A stretch of DNA of 64,000 nt from positions 124,001-188,000 of the forward strand of contig CAUEEP010000433.1 of NCBI GenBank assembly GCA_958450365.1, read 5' to 3'. The DNA is from Mesorhabditis belari. Lineage: Eukaryota > Nematoda > Chromadorea > Rhabditida > Rhabditidae. Shown here piece after piece: positions 9,688 to 21,416 of this stretch. Positions within the stretch are counted from its first letter, which is position 1. Each line of letters opens with the position of its first letter. Both the position numbers and the translations under genes were made by a program. The notes beneath the pieces were generated by a model. It was not told the origin of the DNA. It worked only from the letters and a program-made list of their open reading frames with translations, and did not search any database.

Positions 9688-11533
9688 ATGGGTGTGATGG
9701 CCGTCGGTCTATTCATCACGATTTTCCTTCTTTTCCATCGAATTTCTTGGTCAAAGGTGGTCAGAAAGGGATTTTCGATGATCGCAGATTTCAGCAGTAG
9801 TGATGAAGGTTCGTCGTCAAGTTATACCGTCTATCCCATCAATTTGAGGTCTTGTCAAAGAAATTTGTGGGTTTTTTTCGAGAAAAGCAAACCAATAAAG
9901 CGAATTTGGTAGAATAAACAAGAAATAGGCTTGAGTTTCCCAATGACAAGACTTTTCAGGAGTAAAACCCAACAAAAACTCGTCGAGGCTCGAGGAAAAA
10001 TCTGCGAACTCTGCGAACGACCGACGAAGATTGGTGCTGATTTGAAAGCCGAGATGTGAGTCTTGAGATCCCTTAAAGAAATATCTGAGAATGAGACACC
10101 TCTAGAGATTCCAAAGTCGCCGAAATGTCAAGGACCCTTTCCGCGTTGAAGGCCGATTTGTACGTTGAAAACTATTAGAATCTGACTGGCTAGAGTTGTT
10201 CAGCGAGAGGGAGTTGAACGAAACAAGAGAAGAAAATGCCGAGGTCGAGAGGAAATTGAGGTCCGAAAGCATGGAGCTAAAGGCCGAGTTGTGAGTCTTC
10301 TTCTCTCTCTGGTTGTTCTTTGTTAGGACAAATTGTTCACTAACAAAACTCCTTTTAGAGCAACGAAAATCACCGAATTGAGGGCTCAAATGTGAGTTCA
10401 TTTGGCATCTCTTGTCGACTGAGACTTCAGAAAACAGTTTTTGCATTTCCCAAACACCTATTCCACTCAATCCAATCAATTCCTCTTGAGACAATCTGAA
10501 AGGGAAAACCAAACGGCCGAAATCGCGAAGTTGAGGGCAGATTTGTGAGTTCGTTTGATCGAAAAGGAGGGAGTATTTGTTTCAAAAAAACCTGGAGTAA
10601 AGATTTTCGAAGAAATTCAGGAATCGAACGACGACTTTCTTGGGTCTGGATGGCTGGTTGTATTTGGAAGAAACCGCTTCTTGGTACAAGGTTTGGTGGC
10701 TGTTGTGAACCAGGATTATCTTCATCTCAAGGCTATCGATCAAACAATTTCATTTGATGAGGCCGAGGCATATTGTGCGAGTCGAAAGAGCCATTTAGTC
10801 TCAATTCACAGTCAGGAAGAGAACGATTTTGTTCAGAAACTCGGTAAGAAATCGAAATGATTCAATTCTGAAAATTCATGATTTTCATAGGAATTTCTGC
10901 CTTACAAACCAAAAACAATATTTATTTTAGCGAAAACTGTTATTTGGAATGATTGGTTCTGGATCGGACTGAAGGTTGAATTTTTCTTATGGAAAGACAT
11001 AAATGAATATATTAAACTTAATTCTTTCGATTTTTTCAGCCATTTTGGAACGCACTTTGTAAAAAAAGATTCGTTTGACTGATAGTTCTTTGATAGAAAT
11101 AATGGTTTCGATTGGGAAACTAGAATGATTTCAATAATAAGAAAGGAAAATCGCATCGGAATATCAATGTCTAAACATAAAAATTTCTTTATGCAGAAAA
11201 GCTGGCTTTCGAATCCGAACAAGGGAAATGCTTTCGAATGGACGGATGCAAGTTCGGTGGATTTCACGAATTGGAGATCGGCAGAGCCGGATTCGGACAC
11301 CCACGCTGCGGTGAGATTTTCAGGATGAAATCATCGACATTTATTCCAATTTCCAATGCATAATTAATCGCAAATCTTTTGATCAATCGATTTGAAATAA
11401 AGCAAAGTGTTTTATCAAAGGATTTCCATCAGAAATGCACACATTTCAGCTTCCGAGCTACGATGGGAAATGGAGGGTCAATCATCCTACCGATCAGTAT
11501 CGTTTTATCTGCTAAAGGAGCGCTCAATTCTGA
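9688..11533 (+). pseudogene. Membrane-anchored coiled-coil CTLD gene with a nonsense codon in the last exon
   Basis: The ATG at 9688 encodes MGVMAVGLFITIFLLFHRI, a single membrane segment near the N-terminus (type II orientation inferred). Coiled-coil exons follow between 9955 and 10543 (ARGKICELCERPTKIGADLKA, FRSESMELKAEL). CTLD exon 1 ends at about 10845 (GSGWLVVFGRNRFLVQG, EAEAYCASRKSHLVSIHS). Exon 2 is AKTVIWNDWFWIGLK, exon 3 NPNKGNAFEWTDASSVDFTN with AEPDSDTHAA, exon 4 11450-11533. In exon 4 the Lys codon after the last Cys is TAA (11513), truncating the protein five residues before the usual end. An AATAAA site lies at 11570. The membrane exon has a deletion relative to other copies. 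Confidence 0.65.
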
Positions 11534-11649
11534 GAAATGCTTTGTGTTCCTTTCTGTGGACAAATACCAATAAATCCGATTTTATTCAATCTTCTAAAAA
11601 GACACAACTGCACATTATCTTTTACTTTATTTCTGAATTGTTTGTTCAA

Positions 11650-11880
11650 AATCTCAGGTAAAAAGTTTTTCCAATTCCGCCTGAAGCTGCAAGTATTTTG
11701 GTCTCTCGTCGCTCCTGAATAGACTATTAGATAAACGTGTTGAACATCAATGGACATCAGCATGAGGAAGCTGACAATTCTTCGTGAAGCTCGCTCTTCT
11801 CGTCCCTCAACTCGTCGATTTGTCTTTGATTTTTGCTTCTGAGGTTCTCAAAAATTCGATTCATGGTTTTTTCGACTCAC
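11650..11880 (-). CDS. CC2 coiled-coil exon pair, convergent with the preceding CTLD gene
   Basis: On the minus strand the exon pair encodes a coiled coil (KNQRQIDELRDEKSELHEEL-like, then SDERPKYLQLQAEL) separated by a short intron ending tctattcag. Its 3' side runs into the CTLD gene's 3' flank, where both strands carry AATAAA. Complete gene structure is not known; only these two exons are recognisable in each copy. Confidence 0.45.
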
Positions 11881-11884
11881 TGAA

Positions 11885-12345
11885 GTTTGTCGATGAGCTT
11901 ATGGCCTTCGATGATGTCCAAGGCATATTGTGTCTCAGGGGAATGCTTGCGAATATGCAACTCTGTGGTTAAACAAAATATCTAAAAACCCTACCACCAT
12001 TGATCATCCGATCCAACCCAATCCCAACCCATCAGCTGGTCTCCGAACCAGCCAGCGGGCAAAGCAAACGATAGTGTGCTTTGCCCCCTGGTTAAAAGAA
12101 TTGGAGAACTCACTGAAGCGGTGCTTGTCCCCGTGTTCCCAATTCGGAATATCGATAGATGTGCTCGGACTTGACCGGCATCACAACAGGACGACCATCC
12201 GCTTTGGAACCGAAACCCTCAATGCGATCGTCACAATGCGAGTCCGGAAGATCAGAAGACATTCGATAGTCTTCAGAAGACATTATTTTTGTTGTTTCTT
12301 CATATGGTTGGTGCTGGATCGGACTGAAGGTTGAATTTTTCTTAT
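11885..12345 (-). pseudogene. Fragment of an unrecognised gene (exons also at 19130-19560)
   Basis: Minus-strand exon-like blocks read SHCDDRIEGFGSKADGRP, VKSEHIYRYSELGTRGQAP (about 12270-12118) and ELHIRKHSPETQYALDIIEG with HKLIDKLQ (about 11970-11885). The longer copy is at 19130-19900. The region between the blocks contains an acaaagcg-type stretch shared with 26040-26160. I do not recognise the protein. Confidence 0.4.
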
Positions 12346-12720
12346 CGAAAGACCTAGATAAATATATTAAAATTAATTCTTCAGTCATTTTTTCAGATCC
12401 TTTCAGCCATTTTCGGAAGGTTCTTTGTAAAAAAAGATTCGTTTGACTGATAGTTCTTTGAGAGAAATAATGGTTTCGATTGGGAAACCAGAATGATTTC
12501 AATAATTAGAAAAGAAAATCGGATAGAAATCATAGTTTGAATTGAAAGACTAGAATAGTTTTAAAATGTTTTAAATAGTTTGAGTTGAAATGGTAAAAAA
12601 AATTGGTTGAAATATCAACAGTAAAACATAGAAATTTCTTTATTCAGAGAAATCCGAACAAAGGAAATGCTTTTGAATGGATGGATGGAAGTTCCGTGGA
12701 TTTCGCGCAAAGTTTTTTTC
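12290..12720 (+). pseudogene. CTLD relic (exons 2 and 3)
   Basis: A degenerate exon 2 (VLDRTEG, shifted frame of WIGLK) at 12305-12335 and exon 3 at 12650-12705 (NPNKGNAFEWMDGSSVDF) remain. Exon 3 breaks off after VDF, where unrelated sequence begins. The intron between them keeps the conserved gactgatagttctttg motif. Confidence 0.55.
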
Positions 12721-13460
12721 TTGTGGTTTTTGCTTTCAAAAATGAGTTTTCCTTCAAAATGAGTATTCTGTGATTTTTCACACTCATTTCTATGTGTAGA
12801 GAAAAGCTTAGAAAGTCGAAAAGCCACTTGAAATTCCCTATAGTCTTTCCAAAGGAAAAGGTGAAGTAGTTCAATAAGAATTTAGACACAAACGCTAGAA
12901 ATATTTGCCGGACTTTATAGTCAGCGCATTTTTTTGACAAGCATACGCTCTTACAGCTCAAATTTACAGCCAAATGTTAGAAATTCGCATTTTGGCCTAC
13001 ATTTTCTTCACATTATCTCCCAGGTGCTCTTTTGAACAAATTCTTGTATCTCACAGTGGGTTTCTCCCAAGTAAAACATTTTCAAAAGTTAAATTTGAGA
13101 AAAAGTTACTCTCTTACTGTCTTTCAATGAACATTGGCTTTCTTTAACACTAATTTTTGGCAGTGAGCATGAGTCACATCCAGGAGCTTGTGTTAAGACA
13201 CTTTTATAGCAGATCCTGTTAGAAACTTTTAACTTCTAAGCTATGAACTTCTAAGCGGATTTCACCCCTCACTAACAAATACACAAAAAATGTTTGATTT
13301 ATCACTGCACTATCTCTGTTTCCGATTGTTGTTGTCGCCCATTCGATTCATCGATTGTAATTCCCCTCCAATTTGATATGATGAATAAGATTTACCAGAT
13401 TTAGCTGAGAATAGCGGAGAAAACGATGCTCCATGGAGGAAAGGCGTCGGCTTCCTTCAG
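12721..13460. other. Stretch without a supported gene
   Basis: AT-rich, no frame with family features. At 13268-13410 there is a block related to 33680-33815 (shared cgattgttgttgtcgcccat), a direct repeat across 20 kb. Confidence 0.4.
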
Positions 13461-13790
13461 CTGTCCTAGGCCCGTAACGATAAAATGAAATAGCTTCATT
13501 AATCTATATAAAATCTCCATTACAATATACAGTACGTTCCAATTTTTAGCCGCACCCACTATTAATTAAAGATTCTGCATTTTGAACAACGCTGCAACTA
13601 TTATTCCTTTTCTATTGGAAAGAGCATGTCTTGAAACCTAGAAAACACAAAAGCCGCACTATGGAGAATATTTTATTTATTATTTATTTGAAGGAGATCG
13701 AGAAGGAATTCAAGCATTTCCTCCAAAAGCACACTTTTCCAACAGCAGCCGTAAACGACAATTTTTAATTAATCTGATTAACGACTCTGA
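13460..13790. repeat. Dispersed repeat shared with 54150-54420
   Basis: Both copies begin taggcccgtaacgataaaat, include gcattttgaacaacgctgca, and end in an exon-like KEIEKEFKHFLQKH reading frame (KEIEKEFKDFLQKH in the other copy). Same orientation in both places. Identity of the source gene unknown. Confidence 0.6.
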
Positions 13791-13904
13791 TTATTTTTAA
13801 TTAATTGATTATCTGATCATTTTTAACTAAAAACTGGCGGGGTATAACGGAAATGTGGAGTTGGCGGAGGTATAACGAAAAAGTATCATTTTTTTAGGTG
13901 ATGG

Positions 13905-14228
13905 GTGGTGCTAGGAAACGGAAAGCCTTTAAAGGAAAGCCGCCTTGAAACTCGAGGCCATTCGTTTTTCAAAGAAAAACTCGAAAAAGGCTCGAAAAAA
14001 ACTCGAAAACAGTTTAATGTGACTCCAAAGATGATTCGAGACTGGACGGCAAAAGAGGAGTCGCTGCAAAAGGAATCGGAAGAAGCGAAGCGGTTAAAAG
14101 GAGGAGGGCGATTGCTTAAATTTCGCGCAGTCGAGGAGGCCAAAACAACAAGGAGTCCAACAGCGAGGATGATCAGATTGTTTGTTTCTGCAAAGGAGAA
14201 GCTGCTGAGAGTGGTCGATTCAAGCTGA
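13905..14228 (+). pseudogene. Brinker/Tigger-type HTH DNA-binding fragment (transposase N-terminus)
   Basis: The frame reads KQFNVTPKMIRDWTAKEESL, EAKRLKGGGRLLKF and ARMIRLFVSAKEKL. This follows the family pattern of the BrkDBD/CENP-B-like helix-turn-helix of pogo/Tigger elements: an HTH with Val..Met-Ile-Arg-Asp-Trp, then a Gly-Gly-Gly-Arg linker, then the second helix set. There is no ATG at the start of the frame, a segment before ARMIR appears deleted, and no DDE catalytic domain follows. Most likely a transposon relic; a host gene derived from one is possible. Confidence 0.6.
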
Positions 14229-14229
14229 A

Positions 14230-14640
14230 TATTGCAAGATTGGAGGGAAGATTAGCTAAACTTTGTCAAGATATCGACTCCGACGGGGATAGCTCTAATA
14301 TCGTACAATAACCATGTAGTCCTTTGGATCGCCTTAATCGGAGTATTTGAGAATGAGGTAAAAGTTTCTTCAAGGTCTATATTCTCACAACCAGCATTCC
14401 CAATCGATGACAAGCTCACCCAAAAGATTTTCCCTTTCAACCAATCATCGATTTCCCTCACATCTTGGCCGTCCTACGGCCTCGCTCGTACACGTTCTCG
14501 AAGGCTTTTCCCTCAACGATATAAAAGCCTTTTATTCGCATTTTCGAAACTCGTCCTTTAGTTCCTTAAAAGTTTTCAGATTTTTTCTCTGAAATTAATC
14601 ATAACTCAATAATTATAATATCTCCATATTAATACGGCTA
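14230..14640. other. Stretch without a supported gene
   Basis: Several short frames on both strands but none with family features. It separates the HTH fragment from the exon series starting near 14640. Confidence 0.3.
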
Positions 14641-15946
14641 TTTTCAGTGCATCATCAAGACATCCCGAGTGCAAAAATGCGAATCTGGGTGAGTCGATTT
14701 GAGTGAATGTATTCATTACAATTCAAAACATTTGATGACAATTTCAGTACCTCGAGCAAGCAGAATCTGATGATGATGGAGGCTACTTTCCAGGAAACAT
14801 CGATAGTAAACGTTGCAAATTGGCCATACGTTATGCCGGATTCAAGAATAAAGAACTTCTTGAACTCGAACAAGGCAAATACTCATAACCTTCACAATAA
14901 GAAGCTTCCACAATTCAGGAAACAAAGGGTCTCCCGCTACAATAAACAAACGTGGAGAAAACGATACGCCGGGTAGTTTTTCTTCACCAGTTTTAAAAAT
15001 GTGAAAAGTTATAGATGATCTGGGGCATGTCATTCCTGTGATGCTTCAGGGTTCGGCAATGATGAAAGAGAATCTCTTCCGGCAGAATTCTTCTATATAA
15101 TAATAACAATACTAGGCGTCTTATAAAAGAACGTTTTTAGATGAATCGCTGGGAACTTCGGAAGCAAAGGCAATTCGAGAGAAAACTCAGGATCTAGTCG
15201 AAAAAGATGAAAACGATGAGCTCGGCTTGATCTGGATGTAAGTGTATAGTGTTTTTGAGCATTAGCTCTTACTAACGATAAGTTTACTTTCAAATTCAAA
15301 TAGCCTTACTTTTCTAGCTTCAACAAGTCGAGGAAGAACGATGAGGAGGAGGACGACGACGAGGATCCACTCATCAAACCAAAATCGATTTTACTTTTGG
15401 CTCAATTTACGTTCAAAGGACCGATAGTTGTGCAAAAGAAGACCGCCGGGTATCACTTTTTCAATCCAACCGATCTGGAATATAAATTGGCCAAGAAGGT
15501 AGCTTTTCGAGATCAATTCAATTCATTTTCCACAATTTAGATGCCTACAATGATAGATTCAAAATGAACCACTCCAATGTTTTTAAGTATCTTATCAAAA
15601 AGTTGTTGGGTTCAATTGGAGATCAATGTAAACTTAAAGAATCTAGACTCCACCTATTCAAAAGCATATCAATTCTTTCGTTGGCAAATGCAAACTCGGT
15701 TAAAAACTGGCAAGTGAGGTGTTAGGCTCGTTGAAAGATGAAGGTGGGTATTCAAAGTTAAATAATAAAACAAAATTAAAACTTTTGAACATGAATGGAA
15801 GGCTGAGATTATTGAAGTTATTTGCACAAAAGTTCGGTTTATTCTGGAAAAAGGTGAAATCATCACGGAAATCCGAAATCATCGATATTTATTCATCTAT
15901 TTGTTTCCCATGCATAGTTAACTCAAACATGTTTCTATCAATTTGA
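14640..15946 (+). CDS. Unrecognised multi-exon gene, copy A
   Basis: Exon-like blocks with good splice signals: LEQAESDDDGGYFPGNID (14750), GSPATINKRGENDTPG (14930), DDLGHVIPVMLQGSAMMKEN (15017), SLGTSEAKAIREKTQDL (15145) ending at gtaagt, then an acidic block EEEDDDEDPLIKPKSILLLA and HFFNPTDLEYDLAKK (15320-15498). After a 43 bp intron the copy degenerates (stops around 15560-15700), although its counterpart at 41385-42663 remains open there. An acidic, probably intracellular protein. I do not recognise the family. The 3' half of this copy looks broken. Confidence 0.45.
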
Positions 15947-16377
15947 GGAAATTTCCCTTTTTTTTCTTTTCAAAAATAAAAGTAAACTAAAGGCATAACT
16001 GTGGGGAATAGCCACTAATAAAAGTTCTCTAATCATGGTACTCTGAATATAGGTAAATTGTTGAGAAAATGAGTGTTCTCATTCTATTTCTTGGCCCAAA
16101 TCATTGTTGTTTTGTAGCCGTTTTCGTTTTCAGTTTTCGCTGAAATGAATATTGATTGTTTTTGGTTGACAACTGATGACTAAACAAATCGGGCTTTCCC
16201 CTCCTTTCCATTTATTTTCCGTGATAAGAAATCCCTATTTTGCTTCGCAACAAATTTCTTGATTGTTTTTTCCTTTCCCATTACTTCTGCTTATTTAATA
16301 GCCTTTTCCTTTATTTTTCACTGGTTTTTCGAGAAAATTCAGTCATTTTGTAGGCATCCAATCGTCTAGCAACCGAA
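15947..16377. promoter_or_regulatory. Upstream/outron region of an MDNLSN-type gene, with an antisense CTLD relic
   Basis: The block before the ATG at 16378 is shared with regions before the other MDNLSN exons. Close to the ATG are ttcag and tttgtag acceptors without a donor, which could be spliced-leader sites. Around 16130-16165 the minus strand carries the intron 1/exon 2 boundary of a CTLD gene (aaacaatcaatattcattt, then cagcgaaaactg). Confidence 0.4.
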
Positions 16378-18563
16378 ATGGACGATCTCTCGAATCCCCA
16401 ACCCGAAGCCGATCTGTGGTTTTTTCGCCAAATCTTTGCTTCTATCAAAAACAGTCTTTAATTCAATTGAAGAGTTTAGAGAAGAAATGAAGAAGGAGAT
16501 GAGTGAATTGACAGCAAAAATGGCTCAAATCAAGGAGTATTTAATGGGGGGAAACGCGAAGTTGGAGGCTGATTTGGTTGACGGAAGGGAGAGAAATCGA
16601 GAATTGGAAAGGAAAATCGGCGAGACGAAAAGGGAGAACGACGATCTCGAAGCACAATTGTACTCATTTTCTTTTAGAGAGGCTCAAACTAAAATATAGA
16701 TAAATATAGGACTTTTTTACAAGATCACAAAATACGGAAGTGAGAGACGGAAAAGTCAAGATTGGAGAGCTCGAAGGGAAAATCAAAGCGTTGCAGGGCA
16801 AAAACTCTGACCTCGAAACCCAAATGTGAGTTTATTTGGTATCTCTTGTCGACTTAGACTTGAGAAAACAGTTTTTTCACTCTCAAAACACCCATTCCAC
16901 TTAATCCAATCAACTCCTTTCTAGACAATTTGAAAGAATCAAAACGGTCGAAATCACGAAGTTGCAGGAAGATTTATAGGTTTTTTTAAGGAAAAGGATT
17001 GAGTATTTGTTTAAAAAGACGGAAATGTGGGTGAAATCAAGAAAACTTGAAGAATTTAAGCTCATCTTTTTCAGTGAATGTGAACAAAAGGAAAGAATTG
17101 ATGAATTCACGAAGATCAACTCGAAAATCTCGAAAAGTGATGATCGATCGACGAAGATTGGTGCTGATTTGAAAGTGATGTGAGTCTTGAGATCCCTTAA
17201 AGAAATATCTGAGGATGAGACACTTCTAGAGATTCCAAAGTCGCCGAAATGTCAAGGACCATCTCCGCGTTGAAGGCCGAATTGTGGGTTCAACAATATT
17301 AGAATCTATCTCCGGTCGACTGAGACTTGATAAAACAGTTTTTTTTGGCCCCTAGAACTCCCATTTTTTCGGTTCGGTTCTCCACTCAATCTAATTCGTC
17401 TCTAGACAATTTGAAAGGGAAAACAAAACGGCCGTAATGGTGAAGTTGCAGGCAGATTTGTGAGTTTTCTTAAGGAAAAGGATTTGTCTAAAAAATCTGA
17501 AGTAAAGTTTTTCGAAGAAATTCAGAAATCGGACGATGACTTTCTTGGATCTGGATGGATGGTCGTATTTGGCTAAAACCGCTTCTTGGTACAGGGTTTG
17601 GTGGATGTTGTGAACCAGGATTATCTTCATCTCAAGGTTAACGATCAAGAAATGACATTCGATGAAGCCGAGGCATATTGTGCGAGTCGAAAGAGCCATC
17701 TAGTCTCAATTCACAGTCAGGAAGAGAACGATCTTGTTCGGAAACTCGGTAAGAAATCGAAATGATTCAATTCTGGAATTCATGATTTTCGTAACAATTT
17801 ATCCTTTATAAACCAAAAACAATCGATATTTATTTCAGCGAAAAATGTTTTGCCGAAGGGTATTTTGTTTCGAGATACCTCGGGGGATCGGTTCTGGATC
17901 GGATTGAAGGTTGAATTTTTCTTATCGAAAGACATAAATAAATAGAAAGTAATGATTCTTTCAGTTATTTTCGGAAGGCTCTTTGTGAAAAAATGATCCC
18001 TTTGACTGATAATTCTTTGATGGAAATTGATATAAATCTAATTTGAATTGAAAAACTAGAATAGTTTTAAATTTAAAAAAAAATTTGGTTGAAATAGCAA
18101 CAGTGAAACTTTTTTTCTTTTCTTTTTCTTGATTCTAGTTTCACTTGGAAAATAATTTCAATAATAAGAAAGGAAAATCGTGTCGGAATATTAATGTCTG
18201 AACATAAAAATTTCTTTATTCAGAGAAATCCGAACAAAGAAAATGCTTTGGAATGGACGGATGGAAGTTCGGTGGATTTCATGAATTGGAGATTCAGACA
18301 CCCGAATTCGAGCACCTACGTTTATGTGAGATTTTCAACGTGAAGTCATCGTTATTTATTCCAATTTCCAATGCATAACTAATCCAAAAATATTTGGCTC
18401 ACTTTGAGGAAATTTCTTTTTATGAGATAATGCAAAGTGTTTTATCGAAGGATTTCCATCAGAAATGAACACATTTCAGCTTTGGAGCGACGTTGGGAAA
18501 TGGGGAGCCTATACTCCTACCAAGCAGCATCCTTTTATCTGCAAAAGGAGCTCTCAATTCTGA
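16378..18563 (+). pseudogene. Coiled-coil CTLD gene with a stop codon in CTLD exon 1
   Basis: The N-terminal exon is shortened (MDDLSNPQPEADLWFF), lacking the middle of the usual exon. Coiled-coil exons run from 16440 to 17460 (EADLVDGRERNRELERKIGE; ECEQKERIDEFTKINSKISK; QFERENKTAVMVKLQADL). CTLD exon 1 (17520-17750) has TAA in place of Lys in the VVFGKNRF motif at about 17573. Exon 2 is lengthened (AKNVLPKGILFRDTSGDRFW), exon 3 reads RNPNKENALEWTDGSSVDFM with HPNSSTYVY, and exon 4 (18480-18563) is intact to FICKRSSQF. One clear nonsense mutation makes it a likely pseudogene. Confidence 0.65.
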
Positions 18564-18699
18564 TGAATTCTTTATATTCCTTTCTATGGACAAAAACCAA
18601 TAAATCCCCTTTTATTCAATCTTCTGAAAACACTCAACTGCACATTATCTTTTTCTTTATTTCTGAATTGTTTCTTCAAAATCTCATAAAAGTTTTCCC

Positions 18700-18830
18700 A
18701 AAAACCCAAAATTCCGCCTAAAGCTGCAAGCATTTTGCTCTCTCGTCGCTCTTCTCGTCCCTCAACTCATCGATTTGTCTTTGATTTTTGTTCCTGAAAT
18801 AGTTAAAAATTCGACGATGCGATAAATAAT
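18700..18830 (-). pseudogene. CC2 coiled-coil relic, convergent with the CTLD at 16378-18563
   Basis: Minus-strand RNKNQRQIDELRDEK is recognisable at 18800-18750, directly joined to the SDER..LQLQA exon without the usual intron. Same relative placement as at the other CTLD 3' ends. Confidence 0.4.
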
Positions 18831-19120
18831 TTTTTTTTGACGGAAAAGAGCTTTTGAGAGCTTTGCAATTGTTTAGATAAGCAATCGCCTTCCAAACGAC
18901 GATTCACTCATTAAGCCTTTGAAACAATCGTTTCGAATAGAAATTCGAACAAAAAAAAAGTGTCATTTCAGGAAAAATAAAATCGTTAGTTCGTATTATC
19001 ATATGTGTTCCACAGACGTTGTAAAACTTCATTCAATATTCTTTAATTCTTAAGAGTAAAACGGTTAGAGATCGAAAAGAGGCACACAAATTTGTGAATT
19101 ATTATTGACAAAGACTCTTG
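18830..19120. repeat. Antisense piece of the membrane-exon upstream block
   Basis: Contains, inverted, the gcgattgtttcaacggctta / ctctcaaaagctcttttccg block that precedes the membrane exons at 22599, 23203 and 38025. No gene supported. Confidence 0.45.
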
Positions 19121-19129
19121 CTTTGGTTG

Positions 19130-19900
19130 AAGCTTGTCTATGAGCTTATGGCCTTCGATGATGTCTAAGGCATATTGTATGCTCAGGAAAATGCTTGCAA
19201 ATATGTGACTTTATTGGGAAATATCTAAAAACCCTACCCCTATTGATAATCCAACCCAACTCAATCCCAACCCATCAGCGGGTTTTCAAACTTTCATGGG
19301 TCTCCGAACCAGCCAGCGGGCCGAGCAAACGATATTGTACTTTGCCCCTGGTTAAAAGAATTGGAGAACTCACTTAACCGGTGCCTGTCCCCGTGTTTCC
19401 AAATCCGAATGTCGATAGATGTGCTCGGACTTGACGGGCATCACTTCAGGACGACCATCCGCTTTGAATCCGAGACGCTCTATGCGATCGTCACGATGTC
19501 CGGAACCCGATAGATGACTAGATTGAATAGATAAGCTAAGGCTTTCCAACATTCAAACAAACCTCACATAACGATATCCAGGATTCTCGGGCAGTTGACG
19601 GCTGTATTCGATGTCACTATTCTTGAAGGTTCGCTGGCCATCCGGTGGCACTCTACCACCAATTGGAGCCGGATTCTTCTTGAGATGATCGACAAAACTT
19701 GGCTTGATCACTCTGCGAATGGTCGAAAGAAATTCCATTTTTCTAAGGTTTCAGACAAATGTTTTGGCAAACTGGAGAAGAGCATTGTGAAAGGGTTGTT
19801 AGGGTGATTGATGTTCATGCAATTTCACGAATCGACTCACAATTTCTCGAGGGGATTTCCGGGAGCCGTGTAGTCGTTGGCACGTGGAGGCAAAAGATGA
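19130..19900 (-). CDS. Unrecognised gene, several exons
   Basis: Minus-strand blocks in order: SSAHLLPPRANDYTAPGNPL (about 19905-19845), MEFLSTIRRVIKPSFVDHLK, KKNPAPIGGRVPPDGQRTFK, NSDIEYSRQLPENPGYRYVR (19738-19556), SGHRDDRIERLGFKADGRP, VKSEHIYRHSDLETRGQAPV (19505-19373), then YALDIIEGHKLIDKL near 19150. Splice sites flank the two middle blocks. A further upstream exon (KYTG..GYNSI-like) may lie at about 19990 and has a counterpart at 46040-46110. A basic, proline-containing protein with no signal peptide. I do not recognise it. Confidence 0.45.
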
Positions 19901-20161
19901 GCAGATGACTTTATGTGAGTTTCGGGTTTTGAGATTCTTAAAATCCTTCCCACATTGATTGCCGGACATTGGATCGAGTTGTATCCTTCTTGCCAGTGTA
20001 TTTTTATCTAGAAATTTTTACTCTACAAGTTTATAAAAACGTTTCAGTTGAAGCTGCCTTTTCAATTTTATTTCAGAGCCGCGTTTTTGGCGATTTCATC
20101 ATGAATGGCAAATTGAATGATATTCAATATGTATGTTTGTGTCAGCCATAAATATAGAGAC

Positions 20162-21195
20162 TGAAACTTTTGACGCTTCCAAAGAGACTTTGTAACAAGT
20201 GCTGGCGAACAACAAGGATCTCCGACCCTTGGATTGAAAGCTCACCTTGGTCCAGGGATGCGGGCGTCTTACTGAAAATTGCAGTCACAAATTCGACGAG
20301 GCTCGTCGGGGACTCGATCGAAACAGCTTCCTTATCTCCCAATATCTTTCCGAAACACCACGGAGAAAAGTTCCCGTGCTCTGAGGCAATTTGTCGTTAT
20401 TTTCTTGCGCAAAATCTCTTGCGCTACTTTTTGATTTATGACCTTTTTCTCGGATCCTTCAAATAATCCATTAAATTGTACTCATAAAATGCTCGACTTT
20501 ATGCCGACACTCGGTTTTTTTGCCGATCTTATGCATCAATTCACCGGTAGTTTTTAAGAGGGCCTTTTCAAAAGCGTTTCCACAAGTGAGCAATAAATTC
20601 GAGATCCATTGGTCGATTTGGAATTTGGAGTTTATGAGTGACTTTCTCTCCGAAAATCTTCGATCAGGTAAGAAAATTAATATCCCCGGATCGTTGAGCA
20701 AGTTTTATGAGAGGTTTTGGAGAAACGAGTTACAAACAATTGTCTTCAACTATTATAAAATGTTAGATTCGGAATTCGACGAGCTTTTAGAATCCTTTCG
20801 CTTCGTTCTTGATCGTGGCATTCCGAGTCGGGCAAAAACTGTCTCCTCTAATTTTCAACATGCAATTCTAAGATTGAAGAAAAATGGAGAAGATAAAAGC
20901 CTTTTTCAGGGATCGAGTGAGGATTCAACAGATTGAGAATGATTCAAGTGAAGGAGAAATCTTGTCGTTGCTAATCGCGAAGAGGAACACCAAATTATTC
21001 TGGACCGACACCAATGAAATTGAACGTTCTTTGAATATTTTTTGGAAGCAACCGCCAATTTTCAAGAAAAAACTCGATTCAAATCGTTTTCTTTACTTTG
21101 CTCTCGATATCGGCTCCGGTCAATCGTATTCATCGTATTCTGTGCTACAATTGACGGTTGAATCGATTCTTTCAGTGATTGACAGTGATGATTAG
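20162..21195 (+). CDS. Unrecognised gene, possibly with a GST-N-like fold segment
   Basis: Three open blocks on the plus strand. The first (20170-20466) contains LLKIAVTNSTRLVGDSIE and GEKFPCSEAICRYFLAQNLL. The SEAICRYF pattern resembles the GST-like N-terminus of methionyl-tRNA synthetase or similar proteins, but this is a weak match. The second (20520-20936) has SNKFEIHWSIWNLEFMSDFL and FRFVLDRGIPSRAKTV. The third, in another frame (20900-21195), has RVRIQQIENDSSEGEILSLL and ends SILSVIDSDD-stop. A short intron near 20897-20918 would join blocks two and three. Could be one small gene or a decayed one. Confidence 0.35.
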
Positions 21196-21416
21196 ACATT
21201 TTTTTTGAAAGGTTTATTCCAAATTGAGTAACCATCATATTTACTTTATATAAAAATCTCCTAAGTCTGCCAGCTTCTTGATCTTCTTCTTGAACTCGAT
21301 AAATTACCTCCGCCTTTTAAAAATTCCCTGATTTGTGTAAAGTTCGTTCACTATAAATTAACTGTTGTATTTTGTAATCTCGATTAAATTTAAAACGGAA
21401 AATTGAATGGAACTGA

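Noticed and set aside
20142..20342. Methionyl-tRNA synthetase gene
   Set aside because: Only the short SEAICRYF-like match supports it; no catalytic HIGH or KMSKS motifs occur nearby, so it is mentioned only as a weak resemblance.
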